A stretch of 50,939 nt of DNA from an uncultured Oscillospiraceae bacterium (GCA_934565795.1 CAKTIM010000015.1:1-50939); one strand, 5' to 3'; shown: positions 8,418-16,507, numbered from the stretch's first letter. The notes: a model not told the origin generated them from the letters alone. Made by a program: numbers and translations.

Positions 8418-8481
8418 ATGAATCAATTGTATGATTGCCACTGGCAATCATTTAGATTCTGATTCGCTGCGCGGAGCACCA
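8418..8481 (+). mobile_element. Mini-element E, 64-nt form, inserted in a module A
   Basis: The intact module A reads GGCTAATATCCGCCCCTACG (for example 8150-8169). Here GGCTAATATCCG and CCCCTACGG are separated by 64 nt starting ATGAATCAATTGTATGATTG and ending GCGGAGCACCA. The same 64-nt sequence in a different host module is the best evidence that E moves as a unit. Confidence 0.65.
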
Positions 8482-8550
8482 CCCCTACGGAGGGGGCCTT
8501 ATCGCAACATTTCAGCGTTAAATTCGCTTATTTTATAAAGGAGTAACCCA

Positions 8551-9972
8551 ATGGAAGAACTATTGAACCCCGTGCAGGAGCAGACCGTGGAGGTCGTGGA
8601 TATTCAGTTCCGGCCGGGACAGAAGGTATATTACTTTGACCCCGACGGCGGGAAATTTGCCCCCGGCGACCATGTGATCATGGATACCGCCCGGGGGGTG
8701 GAATTCGGCCTGTGCGCCGCCGGGAACCACCGCATCAATGCCCGGGATGCCGTGGCGCCCCTGCGCAAGATTCTGCGCCGGGCCACCGCCCAAGACGAGA
8801 AGATCAACGCCGAGAACCGCGCCCGGGAGCGCCGCGCCGTGGACATCTGCATGCAGAAGATCCAGAGCCACGGTCTGGATATGCAGCTGGTATCCGCCGA
8901 ATGCGCCTTCGACGGCAGTAAAATTCTGTTCTATTTCACCGCCGACGAGCGGGTGGATTTCCGGGAGCTGGTGAAGGATCTGGCGGGCGTGTTCCACACC
9001 CGCATTGAGCTGCGCCAGATCGGCGTCCGGGACAAGGCCAAGATGGTGGGCGGCCTGGGCATCTGCGGCCGACCCTTCTGCTGCGCCAGTTTCCTGGATG
9101 ATTTCCAGCCCGTGTCCATCAAAATGGCCAAGACCCAAAGCCTGAGCCTGAACCCCACCAAGATCTCCGGCACCTGCGGGCGGCTGATGTGCTGCCTGAA
9201 ATATGAGCAGGACACCTATGAGAGCCTGATCCGCACCAGTCCCAAGCCGGAATCCTTTGTGGATACTCCCGAGGGCCGGGGCACCGTGGTAGAGGCGGAT
9301 ATCCTGCGCCAGCGGGTCAAGGTGCAGATGGAGAGCAGCCCGGACACCGTGTCCGTTTTCCCCAACGAGGAGATCGCCATTCTGCGCAACGGAAAGGCCA
9401 AGAAGAACGACCCGCCCATCCCCGCCGACCTGGCCCCCATTTCCGGGAGCGGCAAGCGGGTGCGCAAGCAGCCGGAGGAGGCTCCCCTGCTGGAGCCGAT
9501 CCGCTTCCGCTACCGCTCGGAGTCCCTGGTAGAGGAGCAGCCCGCCCCGGAGCAGCCGGTGCAGGAGGAGCAGCCGGAACGCCAGGAGCGCGGCGGCCGC
9601 AGCCGTCAGCGCCGCCAGCGCGGCGAGGCTCCCCAGCCCCCGCAGAGCGCCTCGGAGCAGGGAGAGGAGCGCCGCCCCCGCCGGGAGCGCGGCAGACGTC
9701 TCCGCCCCGAAAATCAGGAGCAGCGCATGGATGCCCCGCAGGCCGAAGCGCCGCAGAAAGAGGCCAAGGATCGCCCGGACGCCCAGCGCCAGGGCAGCCG
9801 CCGCAGCCGTCCCCCCCGCAAGCAGGGTGCCCAGCCCGGCGCACAGCAGAGCGCCCAACCCAGCGCCCCGCAGAATGCCCCGGAGGGCACGCCCGATGGT
9901 GAGGCCCGCAAGCCCCGCCGCAACAACTACCGCCGCAGAAAGCCCAAGGCCCCCCAGGGCGGCGAAAGCTGA
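8551..9972 (+). CDS. ricT: RicT/YaaT-family PSP1-domain protein with long basic C-terminal tail
   Basis: The 473-residue protein matches RicT (PSP1 domain). In Bacillus RicT acts with RicA and RicF in an iron-sulfur complex that promotes RNase Y-dependent mRNA processing and affects competence, biofilm and sporulation. The conserved core spans about 1-270 and contains the cysteine motifs GRPFCCASFLDDF and CGRLMCCLKYEQ. From about residue 300 onward the protein is low complexity, rich in Arg, Gln, Pro, Glu and Ala (for example RGGRSRQRRQRGEAPQPPQ). That tail of roughly 170 residues is absent from typical RicT (about 275 residues) and looks disordered and nucleic-acid-binding. SD AAAGGAG precedes the ATG. 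It is followed after 43 nt by a secreted protein gene. Confidence 0.92.
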   Translation: MEELLNPVQEQTVEVVDIQFRPGQKVYYFDPDGGKFAPGDHVIMDTARGVEFGLCAAGNHRINARDAVAPLRKILRRATAQDEKINAENRARERRAVDICMQKIQSHGLDMQLVSAECAFDGSKILFYFTADERVDFRELVKDLAGVFHTRIELRQIGVRDKAKMVGGLGICGRPFCCASFLDDFQPVSIKMAKTQSLSLNPTKISGTCGRLMCCLKYEQDTYESLIRTSPKPESFVDTPEGRGTVVEADILRQRVKVQMESSPDTVSVFPNEEIAILRNGKAKKNDPPIPADLAPISGSGKRVRKQPEEAPLLEPIRFRYRSESLVEEQPAPEQPVQEEQPERQERGGRSRQRRQRGEAPQPPQSASEQGEERRPRRERGRRLRPENQEQRMDAPQAEAPQKEAKDRPDAQRQGSRRSRPPRKQGAQPGAQQSAQPSAPQNAPEGTPDGEARKPRRNNYRRRKPKAPQGGES

Positions 9973-10015
9973 GAAATTCCGGCTTGCCGGAAAAAAATAA
10001 AAGGAGAGAAACATA

Positions 10016-10639
10016 ATGATGAAAAAAGCAATGTCCCTGATTTTGGTACTGGCGCTGGTGCTGGTGCTGCCCGTGGCGGCCATGGCCGAGGAGGACACCT
10101 TCGGCGTGGGTACCTCCGAGGGCAATTCCTATTGGAATGAGTCGCTGAAGATCGGCTGCACCATGGACGAAAACTGGTACTTCTACACCGACGAGGAAAT
10201 CATGGAGAACATGCAGGCCACGACGGACATGCTGAAGGAGGATCTGGCGGAGGCCGTGAAGGAAGCCGGAACCATGATGGACATGATGGCCGCGAACATG
10301 GAGACCGGCGACAACGTGAACGTCAACCTGGAGCGGCTGAGCGTTGCCAACGCCCTGCTGTTCACCGAGGACAAGTATCTGGAGCTGTCCATGACCCAGC
10401 TGGGCGACGCGCTGGAGCAGATGGGCCTGGAGAATGTGAAGCTGGAGAAGGACGAGATGGAATTCATGGGCGAAAAGCACCCCTGCATCCACCTCACCGG
10501 CAGCATTGAGGGCATCGACCTGTTCGAGACCCTGGTGGCGGTGAAAACCGGCCGCACCATGATCGTCATTACCGCATGCAGCTACTTTGAGGATGCCACC
10601 GCCGACATTCTCAGCAGCTTCTACAACGAGAAGCCCTGA
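10016..10639 (+). CDS. Small secreted protein of unknown function
   Basis: I do not recognise this 207-residue protein. It begins with a clear signal peptide (MMKKAMSLILVLALVLVLPV, cleavage likely after AMA before EEDTFG). The mature part is acidic and methionine-rich, with a helical stretch around residues 60-105 (ENMQATTDMLKEDLAEAV) and a C-terminal alpha/beta part (GRTMIVITACSYFEDAT). A GGAG site lies 9 nt before the ATG. Its stop overlaps the start of remB by one base (TGATG), so the two are translationally coupled and probably in the ricT operon. Confidence 0.75.
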   Translation: MMKKAMSLILVLALVLVLPVAAMAEEDTFGVGTSEGNSYWNESLKIGCTMDENWYFYTDEEIMENMQATTDMLKEDLAEAVKEAGTMMDMMAANMETGDNVNVNLERLSVANALLFTEDKYLELSMTQLGDALEQMGLENVKLEKDEMEFMGEKHPCIHLTGSIEGIDLFETLVAVKTGRTMIVITACSYFEDATADILSSFYNEKP

Positions 10640-10887
10640 TGTACCTATCCATCGGCAACGACATGGCGGTGCGGGAGCACAGCATCGTGGGCATCTTTGA
10701 CCTGGACAACACCTCCACCTCCAAGCGCACCCGGGAATTCCTGGAGCGCTGCGAAAAGGAGGGCCAGGTGGTGCCCTGCGACGACCTGCCCAAATCCTTC
10801 CTTCTGACAGACGAATACCGCCTGCCGAAGGTGTACCTCACCTCCCTGAACATCCAGACCCTGACCGCCAGACTGAACGGAAAATAA
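10639..10887 (+). CDS. remB: RemB/YaaB-like regulator (RemA family, DUF370)
   Basis: The 82-residue protein starts MYLSIGNDMAVREHSIVGIF and contains FDLDNTSTSKRTREFL, the signature of the RemA/RemB (DUF370) family. RemA family members are DNA-binding regulators of matrix production in Bacillus, and RemB (YaaB) is the paralogue linked to the dnaN/recF region. The one-base overlap with the upstream gene and the paired terminators downstream make it the last gene of this plus-strand unit. Size is normal. RemB rather than RemA is chosen from the N-terminal sequence. Confidence 0.85.
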   Translation: MYLSIGNDMAVREHSIVGIFDLDNTSTSKRTREFLERCEKEGQVVPCDDLPKSFLLTDEYRLPKVYLTSLNIQTLTARLNGK

Positions 10888-10892
10888 AACTG

Positions 10893-10929
10893 CCCGCCCC
10901 TCGGATTTAGCTTAAATCCAAGGGGCGGG
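10893..10929 (-). terminator. Hairpin terminator for the 10964-13572 unit
   Basis: Sixteen-nt arms CCCGCCCCTCGGATTT and AAATCCAAGGGGCGGG (10893-10908 and 10914-10929), pairing at all but one position, close over a 5-nt loop. On the minus strand the stem is followed by GCAGTTTTATTTT, so it should stop transcription coming from the unknown protein gene at 10964. Confidence 0.75.
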
Positions 10930-10938
10930 AGCTTTAGG

Positions 10939-10970
10939 AGCCTCTGATTGAATCAGGGGCTTCTTAATTT
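10939..10970 (+). terminator. Hairpin terminator for remB
   Basis: AGCCTCTGATT pairs with AATCAGGGGCT around a tight loop and is followed by TCTTAATTTT on the plus strand. The T-rich tail overlaps the stop codon of the convergent gene at 10964. Confidence 0.6.
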
Positions 10971-12058
10971 TGTGTTTCGTTGAAAAGCTCTGATGCGAGG
11001 GCGGCCATGCGTTGGGACATGGCCATGTCGTTTTCGGGGAGGAGGCAGTACAAAAGCAGGTAGTCGAATACGCTGCGCGGGTCGATGCGGCGCATGCCGC
11101 AGTCCGTGAGCATTTGGTTCATGCGGTGGCAGTGGGCCACCAGTATTTCCTCCGGCTGGATGTAGGCCTCGTCCAGCTCGTCGTATTCGTCGCCCCATGT
11201 GCCCTCGGTCACCAGGTATAGCAGGAGCAGGGTCTTGCGATCCACGTCCTCTGACCGGCTTTTCATGGCCTTGATGGAGCGGGGGCTGGGCCAGTTCTTC
11301 TTCACCAGCTTCTGCACATCGGTGTAGCGGCTGGTTTTCTTTTCCTTGGGCACGTTCAGGCGCAGATATTCCTCCGCCACGTATTCCATGGAATAGGTCT
11401 GCTCCCCCTCCAGCGCCTCGCCGGTGAGCAGGGCCAGCATCTTGCAGAAGTAGCCGTAGGCGGTGTTGTGGTGGGTGCCCAGGCTCTGCCGGTGGCGGGC
11501 GATGAAGGAGAACAGATCCTCCTCCGCCTGGACGGCCTGAAAATCCTGCCGGATGGCGCGGGTCGCCGGGAAGCCCTGCTCCTGGGCCTCCGCCGGGCGC
11601 AGCTGTACCATCAGCCGCTCCGCCTCGCCGTAGGGCAGGCCATTGCGCAGGCAGTAGGCATACACCACCTCCCGCAGGTTGCGGTAGTGGATGCCCTGCT
11701 CCGTCAGCAGCGTCAGCATGCGGTCGGCCTGCTCCAGACGCAGCTCCAGAGCGAAGCAGACGCGGAACACCTCCTCCCGCTCCGTGGGCATGGCCCGGCC
11801 GTTCATCCAGTTCCATACCTTGCGGCGGATGCTGTCCGGCTGGGCCGCGCCGCTTATGCGGCACAGCGCCTGGGTCAGCTGCTGCTCCACCTGGTCGGTG
11901 CCGTACACCTGACGCAGCACGTCCCGGAAGCTGCGCACCTGCATGCCGCTGCGCAGGAACGCCACCGCCTCCCGGGCGGAGAGATTCTCGCGGGTCACAT
12001 ATTCCATCTGCCGGGCGGATATCTCCGTCAGGCATTCCGTTCCCTGGTCGCCGCTCAT
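10964..12058 (-). CDS. Unknown protein, all-helical, possibly regulatory
   Basis: I do not recognise a characterised family for this 364-residue protein. It is hydrophilic, largely helical, without signal peptide or membrane segments. Residues about 50-110 (QVEQQLTQALCRISGAAQPD, SIRRKVWNWMNGRAMPTERE) look like a lambda-repressor or XRE-type helix-turn-helix fold, and the next part (LELRLEQADRMLTLL, GIHYRNLREVVYAYCL) resembles segments often linked to such domains in Clostridia. It starts 1 nt after the TetR stop, so the two are co-translated. A role with the TetR protein is inferred from that only. Confidence 0.65.
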   Translation of the reverse strand: MSGDQGTECLTEISARQMEYVTRENLSAREAVAFLRSGMQVRSFRDVLRQVYGTDQVEQQLTQALCRISGAAQPDSIRRKVWNWMNGRAMPTEREEVFRVCFALELRLEQADRMLTLLTEQGIHYRNLREVVYAYCLRNGLPYGEAERLMVQLRPAEAQEQGFPATRAIRQDFQAVQAEEDLFSFIARHRQSLGTHHNTAYGYFCKMLALLTGEALEGEQTYSMEYVAEEYLRLNVPKEKKTSRYTDVQKLVKKNWPSPRSIKAMKSRSEDVDRKTLLLLYLVTEGTWGDEYDELDEAYIQPEEILVAHCHRMNQMLTDCGMRRIDPRSVFDYLLLYCLLPENDMAMSQRMAALASELFNETQN

Positions 12059-12059
12059 A

Positions 12060-12620
12060 TTACACCTGATCCTGGAGCATCCGGGCCACCTCGCCCGCCA
12101 GATCCTTACGCAGCAGGAACATCCGGCGGATGGACTTGGCCCGCTCCTCGGTCATGCCGCTATTCAGCCAGTCGATGACCAGGCCGAAGCCGACGCATTT
12201 GTAGTAGTCGATGATGGTCTGCCGATCCTCCTGGGGGATCTCCTGGCCCACCAGGGCGGTGTCTACATAGCTGCGGACAAAATACTCGCTGACCTGCATC
12301 AGATACTGCTCAAACATCTCCCGGTTGACCGAGCGGTAGATGTGCATGATCGCCCGGCGGCGGTTGGTGACGAACTCCGTCAGCGCGTCGTAGCATTCCA
12401 CAATGGAGCTGACGCTGGGATACTTGCGGATGATGGCCTCCGTATCCTCCCGGACGATCTCCTCCAGCAGGGCGGGCAGATCCTGATAGTGATAGTAGAA
12501 GGAATTGCGGTTGATGCCGCACTTTTCCACGATGTCCTTTACCGTGATGTCCGAAAAGGGCCGCTCCTCCAGCAGGGCCAGGAAGGTCTCTTTGATCGCT
12601 CTTCGTGTAAAATTAGCCAT
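12060..12620 (-). CDS. TetR/AcrR-family transcriptional regulator
   Basis: The 186-residue protein has an N-terminal TetR helix-turn-helix (RRAIKETFLALLEERPFSDI, TVKDIVEKCGINRNSFYYHY, about residues 5-45) and a helical C-terminal ligand or dimerisation domain. The C-terminal part resembles the DhaS-like subgroup common in Firmicutes. SD AAGGAGG lies 5-11 nt upstream. It lies between a sugar nucleotidyltransferase gene (31 nt upstream) and the unknown protein (1 nt downstream), and probably controls its own unit. The effector is unknown. Confidence 0.9.
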   Translation of the reverse strand: MANFTRRAIKETFLALLEERPFSDITVKDIVEKCGINRNSFYYHYQDLPALLEEIVREDTEAIIRKYPSVSSIVECYDALTEFVTNRRRAIMHIYRSVNREMFEQYLMQVSEYFVRSYVDTALVGQEIPQEDRQTIIDYYKCVGFGLVIDWLNSGMTEERAKSIRRMFLLRKDLAGEVARMLQDQV

Positions 12621-12651
12621 AGGGATTCCTCCTTGCGGGGTAATTACAGTG

Positions 12652-13572
12652 TCAGCTTAGCTTCTCCGGGTAAACTCCGTCCTCGGTCATTTTCTTCAGC
12701 GCGTCCATGACCACCGGCTTGTCGGCGGCGTAGGTGACGCCGTACCACTGGTCGTGGGAGGTGAGCACCTTCATGGTGGCCTTGTGCTCCGCCAGCAGCT
12801 GCTGGACGATGCTGGGCAGGAAATACTCCCCCTTCATGGGGTTTTCCGCCAGAGCCTTGTCCAGGAAGGCGGGGAAGCGGGCCTTTGCCTCCTCCAGGAA
12901 GCTGGGCATGAAGCCCAAAAAGTTCATGGATACCACCGTATCCCCCGGCAGCTCCTGCCAATTTTCCCCATCCTCGGTGAAGTGGATGCCACCGTCGTAT
13001 TTTTCGATGCGGGTGCGCTCGGTGATGGTGGTGAGATAGTGATTTTCATCCGTCTGGCACACGCCGCGGGCCACGCTTCCGTGCTCTGTCACGGTTTTGC
13101 TCAGCTGATAGCCCACCATGCAGTAGCCATAGGGGTCGGTGTTGGCGGAAAGATAATCAAAGATGGTCTTAAATGCCTCCCGGCCGTAGTAGTCGTCGGC
13201 ATTGATGACCACAAAGGGGGTGTCCGGGTCGATCTGCGCCCCGGCGCAGATCAGAGCGTGCCCGGTGCCAAAGGGCTTGACCCGCCCCTCGGGGACGCTG
13301 TAGCCCTCCGGCAGCATCCACAGCTCCTGATAGGCATAGCGAATTTCCATGGGGCTTCTGGCCAGCCGCACCCCCACCGTATCCATAAAGTCCTGCCGGA
13401 TGGCGTCCTTGATCAGGATCACCGCCGTGCGGAACCCCGCCCGGTAGGCGTCATAGATGGAGTAATCCAGAATGGCCTCCCCATTGGCCCCCAGGGCATC
13501 GATCTGCTTCAGCCCACCATACCGGCTGCCCATCCCGGCAGCCAAAACAACCAAAACAGGTGCTTTTTTCAT
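12652..13572 (-). CDS. Nucleotidyltransferase of the sugar-nucleotide pyrophosphorylase type
   Basis: The 306-residue protein starts with a nucleotidyltransferase loop, LAAGMGSRYGGLKQIDALG (residues 10-28), corresponding to the G-x-G-x-R...K motif of NDP-sugar pyrophosphorylases. FVVINADDYYGREAF (about 119-133) supplies the metal-binding Asp. The C-terminal third (LGFMPSFLEEAKARFPAFL, KGEYFLPSIVQQLL) is typical of a Firmicute subgroup annotated only as NTP-transferase; the sugar substrate is not established. An AAGGAG site lies 10 nt before the ATG. It heads a three-gene unit with the TetR gene and the unknown protein. Confidence 0.85.
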   Translation of the reverse strand: MKKAPVLVVLAAGMGSRYGGLKQIDALGANGEAILDYSIYDAYRAGFRTAVILIKDAIRQDFMDTVGVRLARSPMEIRYAYQELWMLPEGYSVPEGRVKPFGTGHALICAGAQIDPDTPFVVINADDYYGREAFKTIFDYLSANTDPYGYCMVGYQLSKTVTEHGSVARGVCQTDENHYLTTITERTRIEKYDGGIHFTEDGENWQELPGDTVVSMNFLGFMPSFLEEAKARFPAFLDKALAENPMKGEYFLPSIVQQLLAEHKATMKVLTSHDQWYGVTYAADKPVVMDALKKMTEDGVYPEKLS

Positions 13573-13624
13573 CGTGCATGATCTCCTTCTCTATGTAAAT
13601 TGTATACGAATCATCAAATTTTGC

Positions 13625-14005
13625 ACTCCTCCGTAGGGGCGGATACCAGCCGCCCGCAAAGTCGCGGGATTGAGCTGTCAGTTGAATGAGCATTACCAAA
13701 AGCTTCTGAGTTCGTAGGGGGCGGCAATTTGTCGCCCCGCCGGGTACCGGGATTGAGCGGTTCGTCTGTACAGCTCACTTTCGTTACCTTTCGGGCGGCT
13801 GATATCCGCCCCTACGGACTCAAAATGTTTAAGATTCTACCTTTTTAGTGAAGTCTCTCTCGAAACCGTTACCTGAGTGCCCTCTTCAGTCGCTGCGGCG
13901 ACAGCTTCCCCCACAGGGAAGCTTGGAGATGTATACATCAGATTATACGCTGTTCGTTACTGCTTCCTAAACCATCAGGCTGCGGGCGGCTGGTATCTGC
14001 CCCTA
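13625..14005. repeat. Intergenic hairpin-repeat block between gluQ and the nucleotidyltransferase
   Basis: This gap of about 400 nt contains module A (13632), module B (13714), module A (about 13793), an uninterrupted module C (13872-13932) and a final module A (13981-14006). The final module supplies the TAG stop codon of gluQ. No gene is supported. Confidence 0.85.
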
Positions 14006-14905
14006 CGGGATGGTCAGGTAGATGGAATCGCCGTGGAGCTTGCTCCACTGGAATTCCTTTGCCAGCTCGGCGGCGCTGATGGGGGTGGGGCGGTCGATCA
14101 GGCCGGCGGCGTGGGCCAGCAGGCCGATGAGCTGCGGGGGGGTGAAGCGCTTTTGCAGCTCTCCTAAATCCATGTCCTGATCCCGCTTGCTCAGGCGGCG
14201 GCCGTCGGGGGCCAGCAGCATGGGCACGTGGGCATACTGGGGGTGGGGGAAGCCGAACAGCTCCTGTAAGTACATCTGCCGGGGGGCGGAGCTGAGCAAG
14301 TCCATGCCCCGCACCACCTCGGTGACCCCGGCCTCGCCGTCGTCCACGGTGACGGCCAGCTGGTAGACGTATACCCCGTCCGCCCGGCGCACCACCATGT
14401 CGCCGCAATCCTTGGCCAGGTTCAGCTCGTACCGCCCCTGCACCCGGTCGTCCAGGCTCCATAGCCTGTCCGGCACCATCACCCGCCAGGCGGGGGCGCG
14501 GTTCATGGCACTGCGGGCCTGAGGCGTCAGATTCCGGCAGGTGCCGGGGTAGACGTAGGTGCCGTCGCTCAGGTGGGGGGCGTTGACGCTGTGCAGCTGG
14601 CTGCGGGTGCAGTAGCAGGGGTACAGCAGCCCCATTTCCATCAATCGGTCAAAATAGCGGTCGTAAATTTTGCCCCGCGTGCTCTGGGGCGGCGTCTCCC
14701 GGTCGTAATCCAGGCCCAGCCAGGCCAGATCCTGCCGCAGCAGCCGGGCATAGGCGTCGCTGGTGCGCAGGGTATCCAGATCCTCCATCCGCAGCACCAT
14801 CTCGCCGCCCTGGGATCGGACGGAGAGCCAGGCGATCAGGGCGGAAAATACATTGCCCAGATGCATCCGCCCGGAGGGCGTAGGGGCGAACCGGCCCACT
14901 ACCAT
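14003..14905 (-). CDS. gluQ: Glutamyl-queuosine tRNA(Asp) synthetase
   Basis: The 300-residue protein is a truncated glutamyl-tRNA synthetase lacking the anticodon-binding domain. GluQRS attaches glutamate to queuosine-34 of tRNA-Asp. It shows FAPTPSGRMHLGN (HIGH motif, His15), the zinc ligands CYC plus Y-x3-C in YVYPGTC, and LSKRDQDMD (KMSKS equivalent). GGAGG lies 5 nt before the ATG, inside the end of the upstream gene, which overlaps it by 7 nt. The TAG stop comes from a module A repeat (CCGTAGGGGC), so the last residues have probably been set by the repeat insertion. Confidence 0.93.
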   Translation of the reverse strand: MVVGRFAPTPSGRMHLGNVFSALIAWLSVRSQGGEMVLRMEDLDTLRTSDAYARLLRQDLAWLGLDYDRETPPQSTRGKIYDRYFDRLMEMGLLYPCYCTRSQLHSVNAPHLSDGTYVYPGTCRNLTPQARSAMNRAPAWRVMVPDRLWSLDDRVQGRYELNLAKDCGDMVVRRADGVYVYQLAVTVDDGEAGVTEVVRGMDLLSSAPRQMYLQELFGFPHPQYAHVPMLLAPDGRRLSKRDQDMDLGELQKRFTPPQLIGLLAHAAGLIDRPTPISAAELAKEFQWSKLHGDSIYLTIP

Positions 14906-15174
14906 AGCAGCCTCCAGGCCAGCACGCCGAACAGCAGCGCTACCTCCAGCAGCAGAAGCGCCACCAGCAGGGCCACCTTGTTTTTATTCCTGAGCGGCTC
15001 CTGCTCCTCTGGCTCCTCCTGCTCCGAAGGGATTTCATCGGCATATTCCGCCGGGTCGTATTCCTCATATTCCGGCTCCAGGGGCGGCGGGGCGAAGATA
15101 TCCTGCTCCGGCTCCTCGGCAGCAAGGAGCTGCTCCTGCAATTTTTTCAGGGCTTTGTTGGGGTCGTCAAACAT
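14899..15174 (-). CDS. Small single-pass membrane protein, unknown
   Basis: The 91-residue protein has an acidic, Glu/Pro-rich N-terminal part (about 60 residues, for example EPEYEEYDPAEYADEIPSEQ) and one C-terminal transmembrane helix (about 67-88, VALLVALLLLEVALLFGVLA). The acidic part is presumably cytosolic. It overlaps cca by 28 nt upstream and gluQ by 7 nt downstream, which is strong evidence that it is translated in this operon. No family recognised. Confidence 0.75.
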   Translation of the reverse strand: MFDDPNKALKKLQEQLLAAEEPEQDIFAPPPLEPEYEEYDPAEYADEIPSEQEEPEEQEPLRNKNKVALLVALLLLEVALLFGVLAWRLLW

Positions 15175-16505
15175 TTTTGCGCCTCCTCCCGTTGCTTTTT
15201 CGCTTCGTCCAGCAGACTTTCCCGCCGGTTTTCCAGCGATCCGTCCAGAACCTTTTCCAATAGCTGCTTCAGAATCTGCCCGATCTGCGGGCCGGAATAG
15301 CCCAGCGCCTTCATATCGTTCCCATCCACCGCCAGCGCGGGGACGGTGAGGCGGCTTTCGGCCAGATTCAGACGAAGCACGGTTTCCTTGACGGCGTCCA
15401 GCCGGGCCGCCGCATCTTCGTCGCAGATGCCCTTGCTGGCCATGTCCGCCCGCTGCAGCGCGATCAGATACAGCAGCCGGGGGCAGCCGTACCGGGACAG
15501 ATACCGGCGCAGCTGCTTTTCGTCATTTTCCAGCGGGGTCATGTGATGGCTGACCAGCCATACCACATCCTCCCGTAGCCCCTTAGGGGCGTGAAGCCGG
15601 GTCAGAATATCCTGGGCCATCTGCGCACCCACCTGGGCGTGCTCCTTGAAGTGCCCCCGGCCGGTTTCGTCCCGGGTAAAGCAGGCGGGCTTGCCCACAT
15701 CATGCAAAAATGCCGCCCAGCGCAGCTGTACCGGCTGGGCCGGAACCGCTGCCGTCACGTGGCAGATGTGGGTGTATACGTCATAGGCATGGTGGGGGGA
15801 GTGCTGGTCGAAGCCCACGGCGGGGGCAAGCTCCGGGATGGCGGCGGTGAGCACGGGGGCAAAGCGGATCAGATCGTCAAAGTCCGCCGCGCCCAGAAAG
15901 CCGTTCAGCTCCGTAAAGACCCGCTCGCCGGAGAGCCGTTGCACCAGCTGGGCGGAATCCACCATGGCGCGCAGGGTCTGCTCCTCCACCGCCAGGCGGA
16001 ACCGGGCGGCAAATCGGATGCCCCGCAGGAGCCGCAGCGCATCCTCCTCAAAGCGCCGGTGGGGCTGACCCACACAGCGCAGCAGCTTGTTTTTCAGATC
16101 CTCCCACCCGCCGAAGGGGTCGGCATAGCCCCGCCGGGGCGACCAGGCGATCGCGTTGACGGTAAAGTCCCGGCGGGCCAGATCGGTTTCGATGTCCGGC
16201 ACAAATTCCACCCAGCCGGGGTGGCGGCTGTCGTCGTAGCCGCCCTCGGTGCGGAAGGTGGTGACCTCCGCTACACCTCCGGGCAGGCGCAGCCGCACGG
16301 TGCCGTGGCGGATGCCCACGGTATCCTGCCGGATATCCCGGAAAACCGCCTGGGTCTGCTCCGGCCTGGCGGCGGTGGCAATGTCATAGTCGCAGGTCGG
16401 CAGCCCCAGCAGCTCGTCGCGGACGCAGCCGCCCACCAGATAGGCAGGATACCCCGCCTCCTCCAGCGAAGAGAGGATCCATTCGGCCTGACCGCGGGAG
16501 AGCAT
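15147..16505 (-). CDS. cca: CCA-adding tRNA nucleotidyltransferase with HD domain
   Basis: The 452-residue protein adds or repairs the 3'-CCA of tRNAs. The head has YLVGGCVRDELLG (G-G-x-V-R-D) and the metal-binding DYDIATAA (D-x-D), then RRDFTVNAIAW (R-R-D-F). The neck shows EEDALRLLRGIRFAARF, and an HD domain follows (HHAYDVYTHICHV; AAFLHDVGKPACF). Reading continues upstream of 16505, but that part overlaps the next gene out of frame; the ATG at 16505 is 2 nt past the stop of the upstream membrane protein and begins MLSRGQAEWIL as expected. Confidence 0.94.
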   Translation of the reverse strand: MLSRGQAEWILSSLEEAGYPAYLVGGCVRDELLGLPTCDYDIATAARPEQTQAVFRDIRQDTVGIRHGTVRLRLPGGVAEVTTFRTEGGYDDSRHPGWVEFVPDIETDLARRDFTVNAIAWSPRRGYADPFGGWEDLKNKLLRCVGQPHRRFEEDALRLLRGIRFAARFRLAVEEQTLRAMVDSAQLVQRLSGERVFTELNGFLGAADFDDLIRFAPVLTAAIPELAPAVGFDQHSPHHAYDVYTHICHVTAAVPAQPVQLRWAAFLHDVGKPACFTRDETGRGHFKEHAQVGAQMAQDILTRLHAPKGLREDVVWLVSHHMTPLENDEKQLRRYLSRYGCPRLLYLIALQRADMASKGICDEDAAARLDAVKETVLRLNLAESRLTVPALAVDGNDMKALGYSGPQIGQILKQLLEKVLDGSLENRRESLLDEAKKQREEAQKCLTTPTKP

Positions 16506-16507
16506 GC

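Larger units (their letters stand above)
7730..8530. repeat. Intergenic hairpin-repeat block between holB and ricT
   Basis: No gene is supported in this 827-nt gap. Reading along it I see: module A (GTAGGGGCGGATACCAGCC at 7738), module B (GTAGGGGGCGGCAACCTGTC at 7819), module D split by mini-element E (about 7900-8012), module A copies near 8070 and 8146, module C uninterrupted (8227-8285, TCAGTCGCTGCGGCGACAGC), module B (about 8334-8362) and module A split by mini-element E (8401-8490). Each module is a short hairpin. The last one ends about 60 nt before the ricT start. Confidence 0.85.

Noticed and set aside
7730..8530. CRISPR array
   Set aside because: Repeats are of several kinds, irregularly spaced, in both orientations and palindromic throughout; there are no uniform spacers and no cas genes.
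8520..8550. Promoter directly before ricT
   Set aside because: A TTATAAAG-like -10 is present but no acceptable -35 at 16-18 nt; not called.
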